Below are positions 15,168 through 22,809 of a stretch of 22,809 nt of DNA, in pieces; position 1 is the first letter of the stretch, and every line of letters starts with the position of its first letter. Origin of the DNA: Bacteroidota bacterium (GTDB lineage Bacteria; Bacteroidota; Bacteroidia; NS11-12g; UBA955); assembly GCA_030836345.1 (NCBI GenBank), contig JAURQA010000213.1:1-22809 (forward strand), given 5' to 3'. The position numbers were made by a program, and so were the translations under genes. Under the pieces are notes generated by a model. That model saw only the letters and a program-made list of their open reading frames with translations, was not told the DNA's origin and did no database searches.

Positions 15168-16481
15168 ATGTTTGAAAATCTCCAGTCAAAGCTAGAAAAA
15201 GCGTTCAAAAACCTTAAAGGAAAGGGTACCATTAGCGATTTAAACGTCGCAGAAACCGTTCGTGAGATTAGAAGAGCGTTAATTTCAGCCGATGTAAATT
15301 TTAAAATTGCCAAAGAATTTACCAATAAAATTCTAGAGGAAGCAAGGGGTCAAAATGTAATTAAAAGTGTTTCCCCAGGTCAGCAGCTTACTAAAATCGT
15401 TAACGATCAATTGGTTGAATTGTTGGGCTCAACCAAATCAGAAATGCACCTTACGGGCAATCCCGCTGTTATTCTTATTGCAGGTTTGCAGGGGTCTGGT
15501 AAAACTACATTTTCAGGAAAATTAAGTAAATTCTTGAAATCTCAAGGGAAGAACCCACTTCTTGTAGCTTGCGATGTTTATAGACCTGCTGCTCGAGAAC
15601 AATTAAGGATCCTTGGCGAAAGCACAGAAACCCATGTTTACAGTGAAGATGATTCTCAAAATGTATTAAGTATTGCAGACAATGCCATTAAGTATGCCAA
15701 AAGTAATAACCACAATGTGGTCATTATTGATACAGCCGGTAGATTAACTGTAGATGAAGCCATGATGGATGAAATATCCGGCTTAAAAAAACATGTAAAA
15801 CCCGCAGAAATTCTTTTTGTCGTAGACGCTATGATCGGCCAAGATGCGGTAACAACAGCTCAAGCCTTTAATGATGTCTTAGACTTCAGTGGAGTCGTAC
15901 TTACAAAATTAGATGGTGATACAAGAGGTGGAGCTGCCTTATCTATAAAATCCCAAGTAAATAAACCCATTAAATTTATTAGCAATGGCGAAAAGATGGA
16001 TGCCTTGGAGGTTTTTCATCCGGATCGAATGGCGGGACGAATCTTAGGAATGGGCGATGTGGTGAGCTTAGTTGAGAGAGCTCAAGCAACCATTGATGAA
16101 GACGAAGCCGCCCGCTTAAGTAAAAAAATGGCCAAGAATAAGTTCGATTTTGAGGATTTTTTGAGCCAGCTGCAACAGATTAAAAAAATGGGAAATATGA
16201 AGGACTTACTTGGAATGGTTCCTGGAGTTGGAAGTAAAATAAAGGATATTGATATTGATGATGACGCCTTTGTAGGAATAGAGGCTTTAATTCAATCCAT
16301 GACTCCAGAAGAACGATCCAAACCAGAAATTTTATCTGGTTCCAGAAAGCAACGAATAGCGAGAGGTAGTGGCAAGAGTGTACAAGAATTAAATAAACTC
16401 ATCACCCAATTTAATCAGATGCGCCAAATGATGAAAATGATGAATAAAACGCGCATGCCTATGGGTAGAAAAAATAGGTAG
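15168..16481 (+). CDS. ffh: Signal recognition particle protein Ffh (SRP54)
   Basis: This 437-residue GTPase binds the SRP RNA and signal sequences of nascent chains and docks with FtsY at the inner membrane. The N-terminal helical bundle (1-85) is followed by the NG domain: P-loop GLQGSGKTT (106-114), CDVYRPAAREQL (135-146), DTAGRLTVDEAMM (188-200), TKLDGDTRGGAAL (246-258) and an ISNGEKMDALEVFHP closing motif. The methionine-rich M domain runs from about 325, with the RNA-binding SGSRKQRIARGSG at 390-402 and many Met near the end (QMRQMMKMMNKTRMPM). Length is normal for the family. It has its own -7 box and a short palindrome in the leader. It sits between two T9SS cargo genes, and a weak hairpin follows it. 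Confidence 0.97.
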   Translation: MFENLQSKLEKAFKNLKGKGTISDLNVAETVREIRRALISADVNFKIAKEFTNKILEEARGQNVIKSVSPGQQLTKIVNDQLVELLGSTKSEMHLTGNPAVILIAGLQGSGKTTFSGKLSKFLKSQGKNPLLVACDVYRPAAREQLRILGESTETHVYSEDDSQNVLSIADNAIKYAKSNNHNVVIIDTAGRLTVDEAMMDEISGLKKHVKPAEILFVVDAMIGQDAVTTAQAFNDVLDFSGVVLTKLDGDTRGGAALSIKSQVNKPIKFISNGEKMDALEVFHPDRMAGRILGMGDVVSLVERAQATIDEDEAARLSKKMAKNKFDFEDFLSQLQQIKKMGNMKDLLGMVPGVGSKIKDIDIDDDAFVGIEALIQSMTPEERSKPEILSGSRKQRIARGSGKSVQELNKLITQFNQMRQMMKMMNKTRMPMGRKNR

Positions 16482-16503
16482 CCCAATCCATTATCAAAAT
16501 CAA

Positions 16504-16526
16504 AAACCTGTCTTGTCAACAGGTTT
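16504..16526 (+). terminator. Weak hairpin after ffh
   Basis: AAACCTGT (16504-16511) and ACAGGTTT (16519-16526) form a perfect 8-bp stem with a 7-base loop 22 bases after the ffh stop. No T-run follows immediately, so termination is uncertain; further on, an A7/T7 pair around TGGATC (from about 16564) is AT-only. Confidence 0.4.
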
Positions 16527-16637
16527 CAAAGTTGATAACTGACCTTTTAAAACTTCTAAATTCAAAAAAATGGATCTTTTTTTACTTTTTTCTGACAAAA
16601 AAGAGTTTCGAGTTACAATAGGTAACAATTTTTAGCG

Positions 16638-16645
16638 TACTTTTG
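16638..16645 (+). promoter_or_regulatory. -7 box (TACTTTTG) for the type A cargo gene
   Basis: TACTTTTG fits TAnnTTTG. It lies 57 bases upstream of the ATG at 16703. The inverted repeat GTTAC-N5-GTAAC ends 11 bp upstream of it, between the -7 box and the expected -33 region. Confidence 0.55.
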
Positions 16646-16702
16646 ATTAGTTATAGTAAGTTTAACTTGCTCTGAATTACGAAATACTCAAATAAAAAGA
16701 TC

Positions 16703-19700
16703 ATGAATAAAAAAATTACACTCATTTTAGTCGGATTTCTTGTGCTGTTTAGTTTTACTAAACTTAGTGCACAACTCACAAATGCTTACAAAGCAGCTGT
16801 AGTTTCTGGAACTACCTACTGCCCAGGTAGCCAGCAATATGATGATTGGCTTACCCAAAGAAGAACTTTGGATACCAACTTATATAAATACATAAAGGTC
16901 ACCATGAAGGGAAGCGCTACTGCCGCAGCTATCACTGGAAGAACCTGTAGTGATCCAGATATTGTTCGAAAAATTGCTCATGCATATAAAAATGCAACAA
17001 ATTTTACATCAATGTGTGACGGAAATCGTTGGAGAGTAGAGACTGGATGTCAGGCCGCTGGTTCATGTGCTGGAACCTCTAATGGCGTTGCCATTGATGT
17101 AGATGCCAATACTACCATGTGCGCATGTAATAACCGATGGATCATACGAATGGGAATAGGAAATCTAAACTATGGAGGAGTGGATGCACCGAGTTGCAAT
17201 TCTCAAACTCAAACCATGGAGTTGATTTTTGAATATCCTGGACCCTTTAATAATATGATGGCCCAATTAGATCCTTTAGATAGATGTGATATGGTGCAAG
17301 ATATAGATGTAAAATTCACCAATGGCTCCTTAAAGCCTGTGGATAGCTTTGAGTATTATTATAAAGTTAATGGCGTCACAACAGGTCCTATAAGTGTTCA
17401 GATTGCCTCTGGACCACTTAGACCCTTAAAAGACACTACAATTACCATAATCCCTGCGCTAGCCTTAAAAAGAAACACTACGTACAATATTGAAACATTC
17501 ATTCATACTGTAAACAACACTCCCGATAGTTCAAATTATGGTGATACTTCAAGAGTTACTCTGGATTTCTTAGGACCTCCAGATGCTCCAATTGCAATAG
17601 ATCAAGTGCTGTGTGGTGATCAGTCTACAATTTTAAAGGCTACTACGAGTTCCACAGCAGATTCTATGGCCTGGTACGAAGATAAAGCCGCTACCAAATT
17701 TCTAGGTTTTGGAAATGGCGTATTAACACCTTTCCTAAATTCAGGTAAGACCTATACTTTCTGGGCCTACCCATATTCGGGGTTAGAAGAGAAGAAAATT
17801 GAAGGTTCCTTTGGTGGAAGGAATACATGGTATGGTACTATGTTTGACATGAAGGCAGCGGCTAACCCTATACAAATAGATAGCATAACGTTTGATTTCA
17901 ACTCGAATAATTTGGAAGGATACGAAATTTACACACGTGAAGGAAGTTATAATGATCCAGGTGCTACATCCACTGCAAGCATGTGGACCTTACAGGCTTC
18001 AGGAAACATCCAAGCTAAAGGACTAGGTAATGAAACAGATGCTGTGCCATTTAGCTTTAGACTAGCTCCGGGAAAGAATTATGCTATTTATGTAACCTCT
18101 ACGACCTCAAGAAATATGCTTTGTCAAGCCCCAGCAAAAAGTTATGATAATGGTGATATAAATATTTCCAACGCTGTTGTTTTGAACTATCCTTTTACAA
18201 CGCCATTGTTTGTAAATTACGGTTGGAATGGAGCGTTTATTTATCGTAAACCCTTATGTCCTGGAGAACCTGATAGTGCAGTAATTGTTGTAAATCAAAA
18301 GCCTGTTGGAGCCTCATTAGATGAAACTGCTGGTTTCCAAAAAGCACCCAAAAATGGAGGTCTTGGAATTGCAGCTTCACCTCATGTAGTTGCTTTGGGC
18401 GACACACTTAAATATGACTTTACCAATCCAACTGGCTTTACTACAGCTGATTTAGGAGTTACCTGGACCATTGATAATGTATCAGTAACCACTGAATCGG
18501 GTAGAGATGTATCTGCTTCGTCTACTTGGGCTATTCCTACAGGTACTACCCCTGGGAACTTCACCTATACTCCAGATACCATGACCATTGATTCGAATGT
18601 TCAAGCCTGTATTACTTTCACGAATACGGCAACGGGTTGTGACAGTACGATATGTACATATATTTATGCAGCTCCCTTACCGGACCCTAGCTTTAACCGG
18701 CCAGAAAAAATATGCGATGGCGAAGTGGTTCCATTTACCAATACATCTACCATAAAAACGGGCTTCTTGAATCACAAATGGTACTTCGGCGACGGTGATT
18801 CTACCGATGCTCCAGATCCTATCAAGCAATATGCTAAAAATGGAACATATTATGTTACTTACAATTCCATATCTTCGATATATGGTTATATAAGAACAGT
18901 GATGGATACGGTTATTATAACCCAAATTCCACAAGTGAAGTTTGGCATTGCAAATGTTTGCGATGGTGACGAACATACATTTACAAACAACAGTAGTGTT
19001 GTTACTGGTGCATTAAGCTACACTTGGGATTACGGAGACGGAACCAGCAGTACCGACGCTAATAAAGTACATAAACATAGCTATACTTCTAATGGAAGAT
19101 ACATTGTTACTTTATATGCCGAAGCCAATGGATGTACAGCTGAACTTTCTAAAAATGCATACTCTTTCCCGAACCCGGTAGCAAACATAAATGCTCCTTC
19201 TTCAGGAATCTTGTGTAGCAATAAACCGGTATCCTTTACAAACAATAGTACCATAAGCTCAGGTACCTTTGGTCACATATGGAACATGGGAGATAGCAAA
19301 CTGCAAACTACTAGAACGGTTAACCACCTATATGCAGCTCCTGGAACATATAAAGTAATGTACACTGCCATTTCAGAGTTTGGTTGTAAAAGTTTAGATA
19401 GTGCAAATGTAGAAATCCAGACCTCACCTTTAGTTGATTTTACTGTTACAGAGGCTTGTGATTTAACTCCTACAGAGTTTACAGATGCAACCGACGGAAT
19501 TGGCTCAACCAATCCAGCATATTCTTGGGACTTAGGCGATGGTAATACTAGCGGTGCTCAAAATCCAAGCTGCCAATACACAAGTATTGGCCCCAAAGAT
19601 GTAACTTTAAAAGTAGTTTTAGACAATGGCTGTGAAGATGAAATGACTAAGACTATCACCGTTAAAACTCAACCCTTAGTTGATTTTGAAGTTGCAGATG

Positions 19701-20431
19701 GATGTTTCAATTCAACAATCCCATTTGATAATAAAACAAAATCAAGCTCTGGTACTATTAATTACAATTGGAATTTTGGTGATGGAAATTCTTCTACACT
19801 GGCTGATCCTACTCATACCTATGCGGATAAAGGTTTAGGTACTCAGAATTATAAGGTTGAATTAGTTGCTGATATTGATGGTGCATGCCAATCAGAAATA
19901 TTTAAAACAGTAATTGTTTACGAGCTTCCAAATTGTGATTTCACTATTAGCTCTGGATGGACTCCAGGTTTTGGATTTAGAACCATTGATCTTGTTGCGG
20001 CTAACACAACTTATCCATATTACAAATACAAAATAAGTGATGGTGGATCCGTTGATGGAGCAACAGCAAGCTACCAGTTTAGCACGGATGGTATTTATGA
20101 AATCACTTTAGTGGCACGAAATGCCGCCGATTGTGAGTGTACTAAAACACAAAAAAGATACCAACAGAATTCATTAGGTGCGGCAAGTATTGATGGAGAA
20201 AACATTGATGTTTATCCTAACCCAAGCACAGGTGCTATTACCATTGCGGCTGAAAGCGTTATTAAAACAGTAAAAGTATACGATGTACTCGGCAACCTAA
20301 TAGCTAGTCAAAATGGAAATAATTCCAAGACTTATGCCTTTAATTTAGGTGAAAAATCGAATGGTATATATTTAGTTAAAGTATCAACTGATAATGGAAC
20401 TTCTACCAAACGTATTGTTTTGAATAAGTAA
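16703..20431 (+). CDS. PKD-repeat secreted protein with type A T9SS sorting domain
   Basis: This 1242-residue protein has a Sec signal peptide (cleavage probable after LSA, residue 23). Next comes a cysteine-rich region (about 28-180, eight Cys) that I do not recognise. An Ig-like module follows (about 293-360, with SMAWYEDKAATKFLG as in Bacteroidota Ig-like domains), then a mixed beta region (about 365-655). Five PKD modules follow (about 658-740, 744-822, 826-905, 909-988, 991-1072; markers WYFGDGDS, WDYGDGTS, WNMGDS, WDLGDGNT, WNFGDGNS), plus a degenerate sixth (1077-1150). The end (1165-1242: VYPNPSTGAITI, VKVYDVLGNLI, NGIYLVKVSTDNG) is a TIGR04183-type type A sorting domain, removed on export in known systems. 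It is probably anchored at the surface or released. No enzyme domain is seen. It has its own promoter and a strong terminator. Confidence 0.9.
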   Translation: MNKKITLILVGFLVLFSFTKLSAQLTNAYKAAVVSGTTYCPGSQQYDDWLTQRRTLDTNLYKYIKVTMKGSATAAAITGRTCSDPDIVRKIAHAYKNATNFTSMCDGNRWRVETGCQAAGSCAGTSNGVAIDVDANTTMCACNNRWIIRMGIGNLNYGGVDAPSCNSQTQTMELIFEYPGPFNNMMAQLDPLDRCDMVQDIDVKFTNGSLKPVDSFEYYYKVNGVTTGPISVQIASGPLRPLKDTTITIIPALALKRNTTYNIETFIHTVNNTPDSSNYGDTSRVTLDFLGPPDAPIAIDQVLCGDQSTILKATTSSTADSMAWYEDKAATKFLGFGNGVLTPFLNSGKTYTFWAYPYSGLEEKKIEGSFGGRNTWYGTMFDMKAAANPIQIDSITFDFNSNNLEGYEIYTREGSYNDPGATSTASMWTLQASGNIQAKGLGNETDAVPFSFRLAPGKNYAIYVTSTTSRNMLCQAPAKSYDNGDINISNAVVLNYPFTTPLFVNYGWNGAFIYRKPLCPGEPDSAVIVVNQKPVGASLDETAGFQKAPKNGGLGIAASPHVVALGDTLKYDFTNPTGFTTADLGVTWTIDNVSVTTESGRDVSASSTWAIPTGTTPGNFTYTPDTMTIDSNVQACITFTNTATGCDSTICTYIYAAPLPDPSFNRPEKICDGEVVPFTNTSTIKTGFLNHKWYFGDGDSTDAPDPIKQYAKNGTYYVTYNSISSIYGYIRTVMDTVIITQIPQVKFGIANVCDGDEHTFTNNSSVVTGALSYTWDYGDGTSSTDANKVHKHSYTSNGRYIVTLYAEANGCTAELSKNAYSFPNPVANINAPSSGILCSNKPVSFTNNSTISSGTFGHIWNMGDSKLQTTRTVNHLYAAPGTYKVMYTAISEFGCKSLDSANVEIQTSPLVDFTVTEACDLTPTEFTDATDGIGSTNPAYSWDLGDGNTSGAQNPSCQYTSIGPKDVTLKVVLDNGCEDEMTKTITVKTQPLVDFEVADGCFNSTIPFDNKTKSSSGTINYNWNFGDGNSSTLADPTHTYADKGLGTQNYKVELVADIDGACQSEIFKTVIVYELPNCDFTISSGWTPGFGFRTIDLVAANTTYPYYKYKISDGGSVDGATASYQFSTDGIYEITLVARNAADCECTKTQKRYQQNSLGAASIDGENIDVYPNPSTGAITIAAESVIKTVKVYDVLGNLIASQNGNNSKTYAFNLGEKSNGIYLVKVSTDNGTSTKRIVLNK

Positions 20432-20447
20432 TCCTTAATTAATAAAG

Positions 20448-20480
20448 AAAAAAGCCTGTGATTCATCACAGGCTTTTTTT
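20448..20480 (+). terminator. Strong Rho-independent terminator
   Basis: AAGCCTGTGA (20452-20461) and TCACAGGCTT (20466-20475) pair perfectly around TTCA, with flanking A-run and T-run extending the stem to 14 bp; the T-run ends at 20480. It closes the type A cargo gene, and with an A-run on the other side it could also act on the opposite strand. Confidence 0.92.
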
Positions 20481-20510
20481 GTTTACACCCTATTCAATAT
20501 ATAAATATTC

Positions 20511-20518
20511 TACCTTTG
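20511..20518 (+). promoter_or_regulatory. -7 box (TACCTTTG) for pdxH
   Basis: TACCTTTG fits TAnnTTTG and ends only 4 bases before the ATG at 20523, so the transcript is probably leaderless. It drives pdxH and probably the overlapping glycosyltransferase gene. Confidence 0.6.
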
Positions 20519-20522
20519 CACC

Positions 20523-21161
20523 ATGGTCAAGGAAACCCATTTAGCCAAACATAGGAAAGAATATAGCAAATCTGAATTGTCTATAAGTGATTTACCCAAG
20601 AACCCCATAGCAGGCGTTAAAACTTGGGTTGATCTAGCTATTAGCGAGGATGTACTTGAGCCTACTGCAATGAATCTAGGAACTGTAAATAGATCTTTGG
20701 AGCCAAATATTCGAACGGTTTTATTAAAGGATATTATCGATGAAGAATTTGTGTTTTATACGAATTACGAAAGCCGAAAAGGAGATGAGATAAAGGCTTT
20801 TGAAAATGTATGCCTTCACTTTTTTTGGCCCGAATTACAAAAACAAATTAGAATAAAAGGAGTCGCATCCAAAGTAGATTCACAGCTCAGCGATACTTAC
20901 TTTGATATGCGTCCCAAAGAAAGTAGAATAGGTGCATGCATTAGTCCGCAAAGCAAAAAAATTGAATCGCGCGAGGAGCTCATTGAAAAACACGAACAAA
21001 TGATGAAGCTCGATACCATAAAACGCCCTAAAAATTGGGGAGGCTATAAAATAAAGCCTCATTACATCGAATTTTGGCAAGGGAGAATGAATAGAGTTCA
21101 CGATAGAATCGTATTTGAAAAAGAGGACACCGATTGGATAAACTACCGCATAGCGCCCTAA
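20523..21161 (+). CDS. pdxH: Pyridoxamine 5'-phosphate oxidase
   Basis: This 212-residue FMN enzyme oxidises pyridoxine 5'-phosphate or pyridoxamine 5'-phosphate to pyridoxal 5'-phosphate with oxygen, the last step of vitamin B6 synthesis and salvage. The family pattern is complete: HRKEYSKSEL near the N terminus, then RTVLLKDIIDEEFVFYTNYE (64-83) and SRKGDEI, FFWPELQKQIRIKG (100-113), a QSKKIESREEL segment (143-153), RPKNWGGYKIKPHYIEFWQG (168-187) and RVHDR (191-195). The end RIAP matches the usual C terminus, so the protein is full length. A -7 box is 4 bases upstream of the ATG. The 3' end overlaps the glycosyltransferase start by 28 bp, suggesting coupled translation. Downstream kynU encodes a PLP enzyme. 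Confidence 0.96.
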   Translation: MVKETHLAKHRKEYSKSELSISDLPKNPIAGVKTWVDLAISEDVLEPTAMNLGTVNRSLEPNIRTVLLKDIIDEEFVFYTNYESRKGDEIKAFENVCLHFFWPELQKQIRIKGVASKVDSQLSDTYFDMRPKESRIGACISPQSKKIESREELIEKHEQMMKLDTIKRPKNWGGYKIKPHYIEFWQGRMNRVHDRIVFEKEDTDWINYRIAP

Positions 21162-22366
21162 AAACGGAAGTATTTACGCAAGGAACTCTTGCATCTAAGA
21201 AAGGATATGTTTGTATTCCAGCAAGCAACGAGGAGCCTTTTTTGTCACTCATCGATCAGTTGCACAGCCAATTTACAAACCATGCTCTTTTTATCTTTTT
21301 TAATGCCTCTGCTGATGCCTCGCATGAAGTAAAATTAAAGAATGAACAGTGCTATACTGCCATTAAAGAACATTTGATGGTTTTGAATATGGATTGCTTG
21401 ATGCTCTTAGATAATGCCATAGCTCCAAAAATAGCGGGGGTTGGCTATGCCCGAAAAACAATTATGGACCGGGCAGCTGAAGAATGCAATCATGCGGAAA
21501 GCTCTTGGGTGTCTGGACTGGATGCAGACTGCAGCATTGATAAAAATTACCTTTCCTCATTGGATCAATATTTTGATAGTATGCCTAATATTCAAGGCGC
21601 CTCCATCAAGTTTGCACACCTCTACTCCGATCCCAAAACAGATCCACATATTCATTATTACGAGTCTCATCTGCGTTACTTAAAATTAGCCTTGCAATGG
21701 GCGCAGTTTCCTTTTTACTATCATACCGTGGGCAGTTCCATGGTGGTGCGCGCAAGTATTTATAAAAAAGTAGGTGGGATGAACCATAAAAAAGCAGGAG
21801 AAGATTTTTATTTTCTTCAAAAAATCATGCCGCATGGGTACGGCGAAATAAATGATACCTGTATTTTCCCATCCTCTCGAATGAGTGATCGAGTTCCCTT
21901 TGGCACAGGCAGAGCCATGGGCTCCATGATAAACGAGGACCATTGGATTAAACCCTACCCTATTCTGGCATTTAAACAGGTAAGAATACTTATGGAGCAT
22001 ATCCAAAACTTATATCAAACCCCCTTAAAAACACGCTTTTACTGGCCAGAACAAATAGACCCCTTCTGCAAAGACTATTTTGATAATAAAGGATTTGAAA
22101 AATCATGGAACTCCATTAGCGATCATTCCAAAACAACAAAATCTAGAAATAAAAAATTCTTGAACCAATTATCTGGCAATGCCGTAGTGCTCTACCTAAA
22201 CCAAGAAAGAGAGCGGAACAGCACCAATATTGCGCTTTACCAAGAAATAAAACAGCTGTTCAAATGGTATAATCATCCGAGCAGCGAAACAGCTGACCCC
22301 CTCGAAGAACTAAAAATAATAGAGCTAAATAATCAAGTAAATTTCCTTCCTAAATTTAGTCGCTAA
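21134..22366 (+). CDS. GT-A fold glycosyltransferase overlapping pdxH
   Basis: This 410-residue protein has the N-terminal VCIPASNEE strand typical of GT-A (family 2-like) glycosyltransferases. A long insert separates this from SGLDADCSIDKNYL (127-140), with the metal-binding DxD as DAD. Further on are GSSMVVRASIYKKVGGM (200-216) and GEDFYFLQK (222-230), the usual acceptor/catalytic-base region. No membrane segments are seen, so it is likely cytosolic or peripheral. Donor and acceptor are unknown. The start is uncertain: TTG at 21134 inside pdxH is the only reasonable choice, since the first ATG (near codon 82) would remove the first half of the nucleotide-binding fold. It is probably co-transcribed with pdxH; kynU has its own -7 box in the 31-bp gap that follows. 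Confidence 0.72.
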   Translation: MDKLPHSALKTEVFTQGTLASKKGYVCIPASNEEPFLSLIDQLHSQFTNHALFIFFNASADASHEVKLKNEQCYTAIKEHLMVLNMDCLMLLDNAIAPKIAGVGYARKTIMDRAAEECNHAESSWVSGLDADCSIDKNYLSSLDQYFDSMPNIQGASIKFAHLYSDPKTDPHIHYYESHLRYLKLALQWAQFPFYYHTVGSSMVVRASIYKKVGGMNHKKAGEDFYFLQKIMPHGYGEINDTCIFPSSRMSDRVPFGTGRAMGSMINEDHWIKPYPILAFKQVRILMEHIQNLYQTPLKTRFYWPEQIDPFCKDYFDNKGFEKSWNSISDHSKTTKSRNKKFLNQLSGNAVVLYLNQERERNSTNIALYQEIKQLFKWYNHPSSETADPLEELKIIELNNQVNFLPKFSR

Positions 22367-22383
22367 AGCTCCCTTATTGTGGC

Positions 22384-22391
22384 TACTTTTG
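22384..22391 (+). promoter_or_regulatory. -7 box (TACTTTTG) for kynU
   Basis: TACTTTTG fits TAnnTTTG and ends 6 bases before the kynU ATG at 22398, again giving almost no leader. It fills most of the short gap after the glycosyltransferase gene. Confidence 0.55.
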
Positions 22392-22397
22392 CAGCGC

Positions 22398-22809
22398 ATG
22401 TTAAGTTTTTCATTAAGCGACGCTGAACAATGGGACGCTAAAGATCCGTTAAATAAGTATAGGGATCAATTCCATGTACCTAAGGTAAATGGAGAAGAGA
22501 GTATCTACCTATGCGGAAATAGCTTAGGCCTCATGCCCAAAACAGCAAAAAAATACCTCGAACAGGATTTTAATGATTGGGCTGAGTTAGGAGTAGAAGG
22601 GCATTTTAAAGGACAATCTCCTTGGTTCCATTACCATAAGTTTTTAACGGAACAAACCAGTAGATTGGTTGGGGCATTGCCTCTAGAAGTAGTCGTTATG
22701 AATCAACTTTCCGTTAATCTACACTTGCTGCTTACCAGTTTTTATAAGCCAAACAAACAGCGATTTAAGATTGTCATGGAGGCTGGTGCTTTTCCATCAG
22801 ATATGTATG
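22398..22809 (+). CDS. kynU: Kynureninase, N-terminal part (cut by window end)
   Basis: The first 137 codons read MLSFSLSDAEQWDAKDPLNK and onward, with YLCGNSLGLMPK (38-49), GHFKGQSPWFHYH, VVVMNQLSVNLHLLLTSFYK (98-117) and MEAGAFPSDMY at the window edge. This matches eukaryotic-type kynureninase closely. The PLP-dependent enzyme cleaves kynurenine to anthranilate and alanine, or 3-hydroxykynurenine to 3-hydroxyanthranilate, in tryptophan breakdown and the kynurenine route to NAD. The active-site lysine lies beyond the window. ATG 22398 follows a -7 box. Whether other kynurenine genes follow cannot be seen. Confidence 0.93.
   Translation, partial: MLSFSLSDAEQWDAKDPLNKYRDQFHVPKVNGEESIYLCGNSLGLMPKTAKKYLEQDFNDWAELGVEGHFKGQSPWFHYHKFLTEQTSRLVGALPLEVVVMNQLSVNLHLLLTSFYKPNKQRFKIVMEAGAFPSDMY

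Larger units (their letters stand above)
16482..16702 (+). other. 221-bp intergenic region between ffh and the type A cargo gene
   Basis: No plausible gene is seen. It holds the ffh hairpin, an A/T-only palindrome near 16564-16583, the inverted repeat GTTAC-N5-GTAAC (16612-16626) just upstream of the -7 box, the -7 box itself, and a small leader hairpin with stem GTAAG/CTTGC (16656-16670). The leader from the presumed start near 16650 to the ATG at 16703 is about 50 bases, longer than for most genes here. Confidence 0.5.

Noticed and set aside
16564..16583. A7/T7 palindrome around TGGATC as a terminator for ffh
   Set aside because: The stem would be only A-U pairs and too weak; the upstream GC-containing hairpin is the better candidate.
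18680..19925. Repeated units as a CRISPR-like or satellite array
   Set aside because: The repeats are 82-codon protein modules in one open frame, explained by PKD domain duplication.

Overview
The window looks like chromosomal DNA of a member of Bacteroidota, most likely Flavobacteriales (inference). Four things point there. Two large secreted proteins end in type IX secretion (T9SS) sorting domains, one type A and one type B. The -7 promoter element TAnnTTTG recurs a few bases upstream of start codons. GltX carries the FPLEWTDPKTG-type insertion seen in this phylum. Small family-typical proteins (DUF2795, GatB/YqeY, YbjN-like) are present. DNA is AT-rich throughout, and I saw no tRNA, rRNA, CRISPR array, insertion sequence, phage gene or attachment site.

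Layout: 1-543 is the 3' part of a CBS-pair protein. 635-5515 is an envelope-polysaccharide stretch: a Wzz-like chain-length protein, an O-antigen ligase/Wzy-like membrane protein, an OppC-type ABC permease whose start overlaps the ligase gene, a WcaF-like acyltransferase and a family 2 glycosyltransferase. 5516-5715 holds only a possible small broken reading frame. 5716-7160 has an O-methyltransferase (-), an acidic DUF2795 protein (+) and a GatB/YqeY protein (-), with a terminator between the last two. 7245-9366 carries gltX and a YbjN-like gene. A lipoprotein gene (9369-10130, -) and a 1647-residue type B T9SS cargo gene (10182-15125, +) diverge from promoters that almost touch. Next come ffh (15168-16481) and a 1242-residue type A T9SS cargo with a run of PKD modules (16703-20431), closed by a strong terminator. 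The window ends with pdxH, an overlapping glycosyltransferase gene and the 5' part of kynU.

How the genes relate: the 635-5515 genes plausibly act together in making, polymerising and modifying a surface polysaccharide, though the sugar and the role of the permease cannot be read from the sequence. Ffh targets proteins to the inner membrane, and the two large secreted proteins on either side have Sec signal peptides, but this adjacency need not be functional. PdxH makes pyridoxal phosphate, the cofactor of the kynureninase encoded just downstream.

I did not find a convincing new multi-gene system. The items most worth a second look are the orphan permease coupled to the ligase, the cysteine-rich N-terminal region of the 1242-residue protein, the face-to-face promoters at 10140-10157, the glycosyltransferase embedded between pdxH and kynU, and the possible frameshifted gene at 5542-5780.
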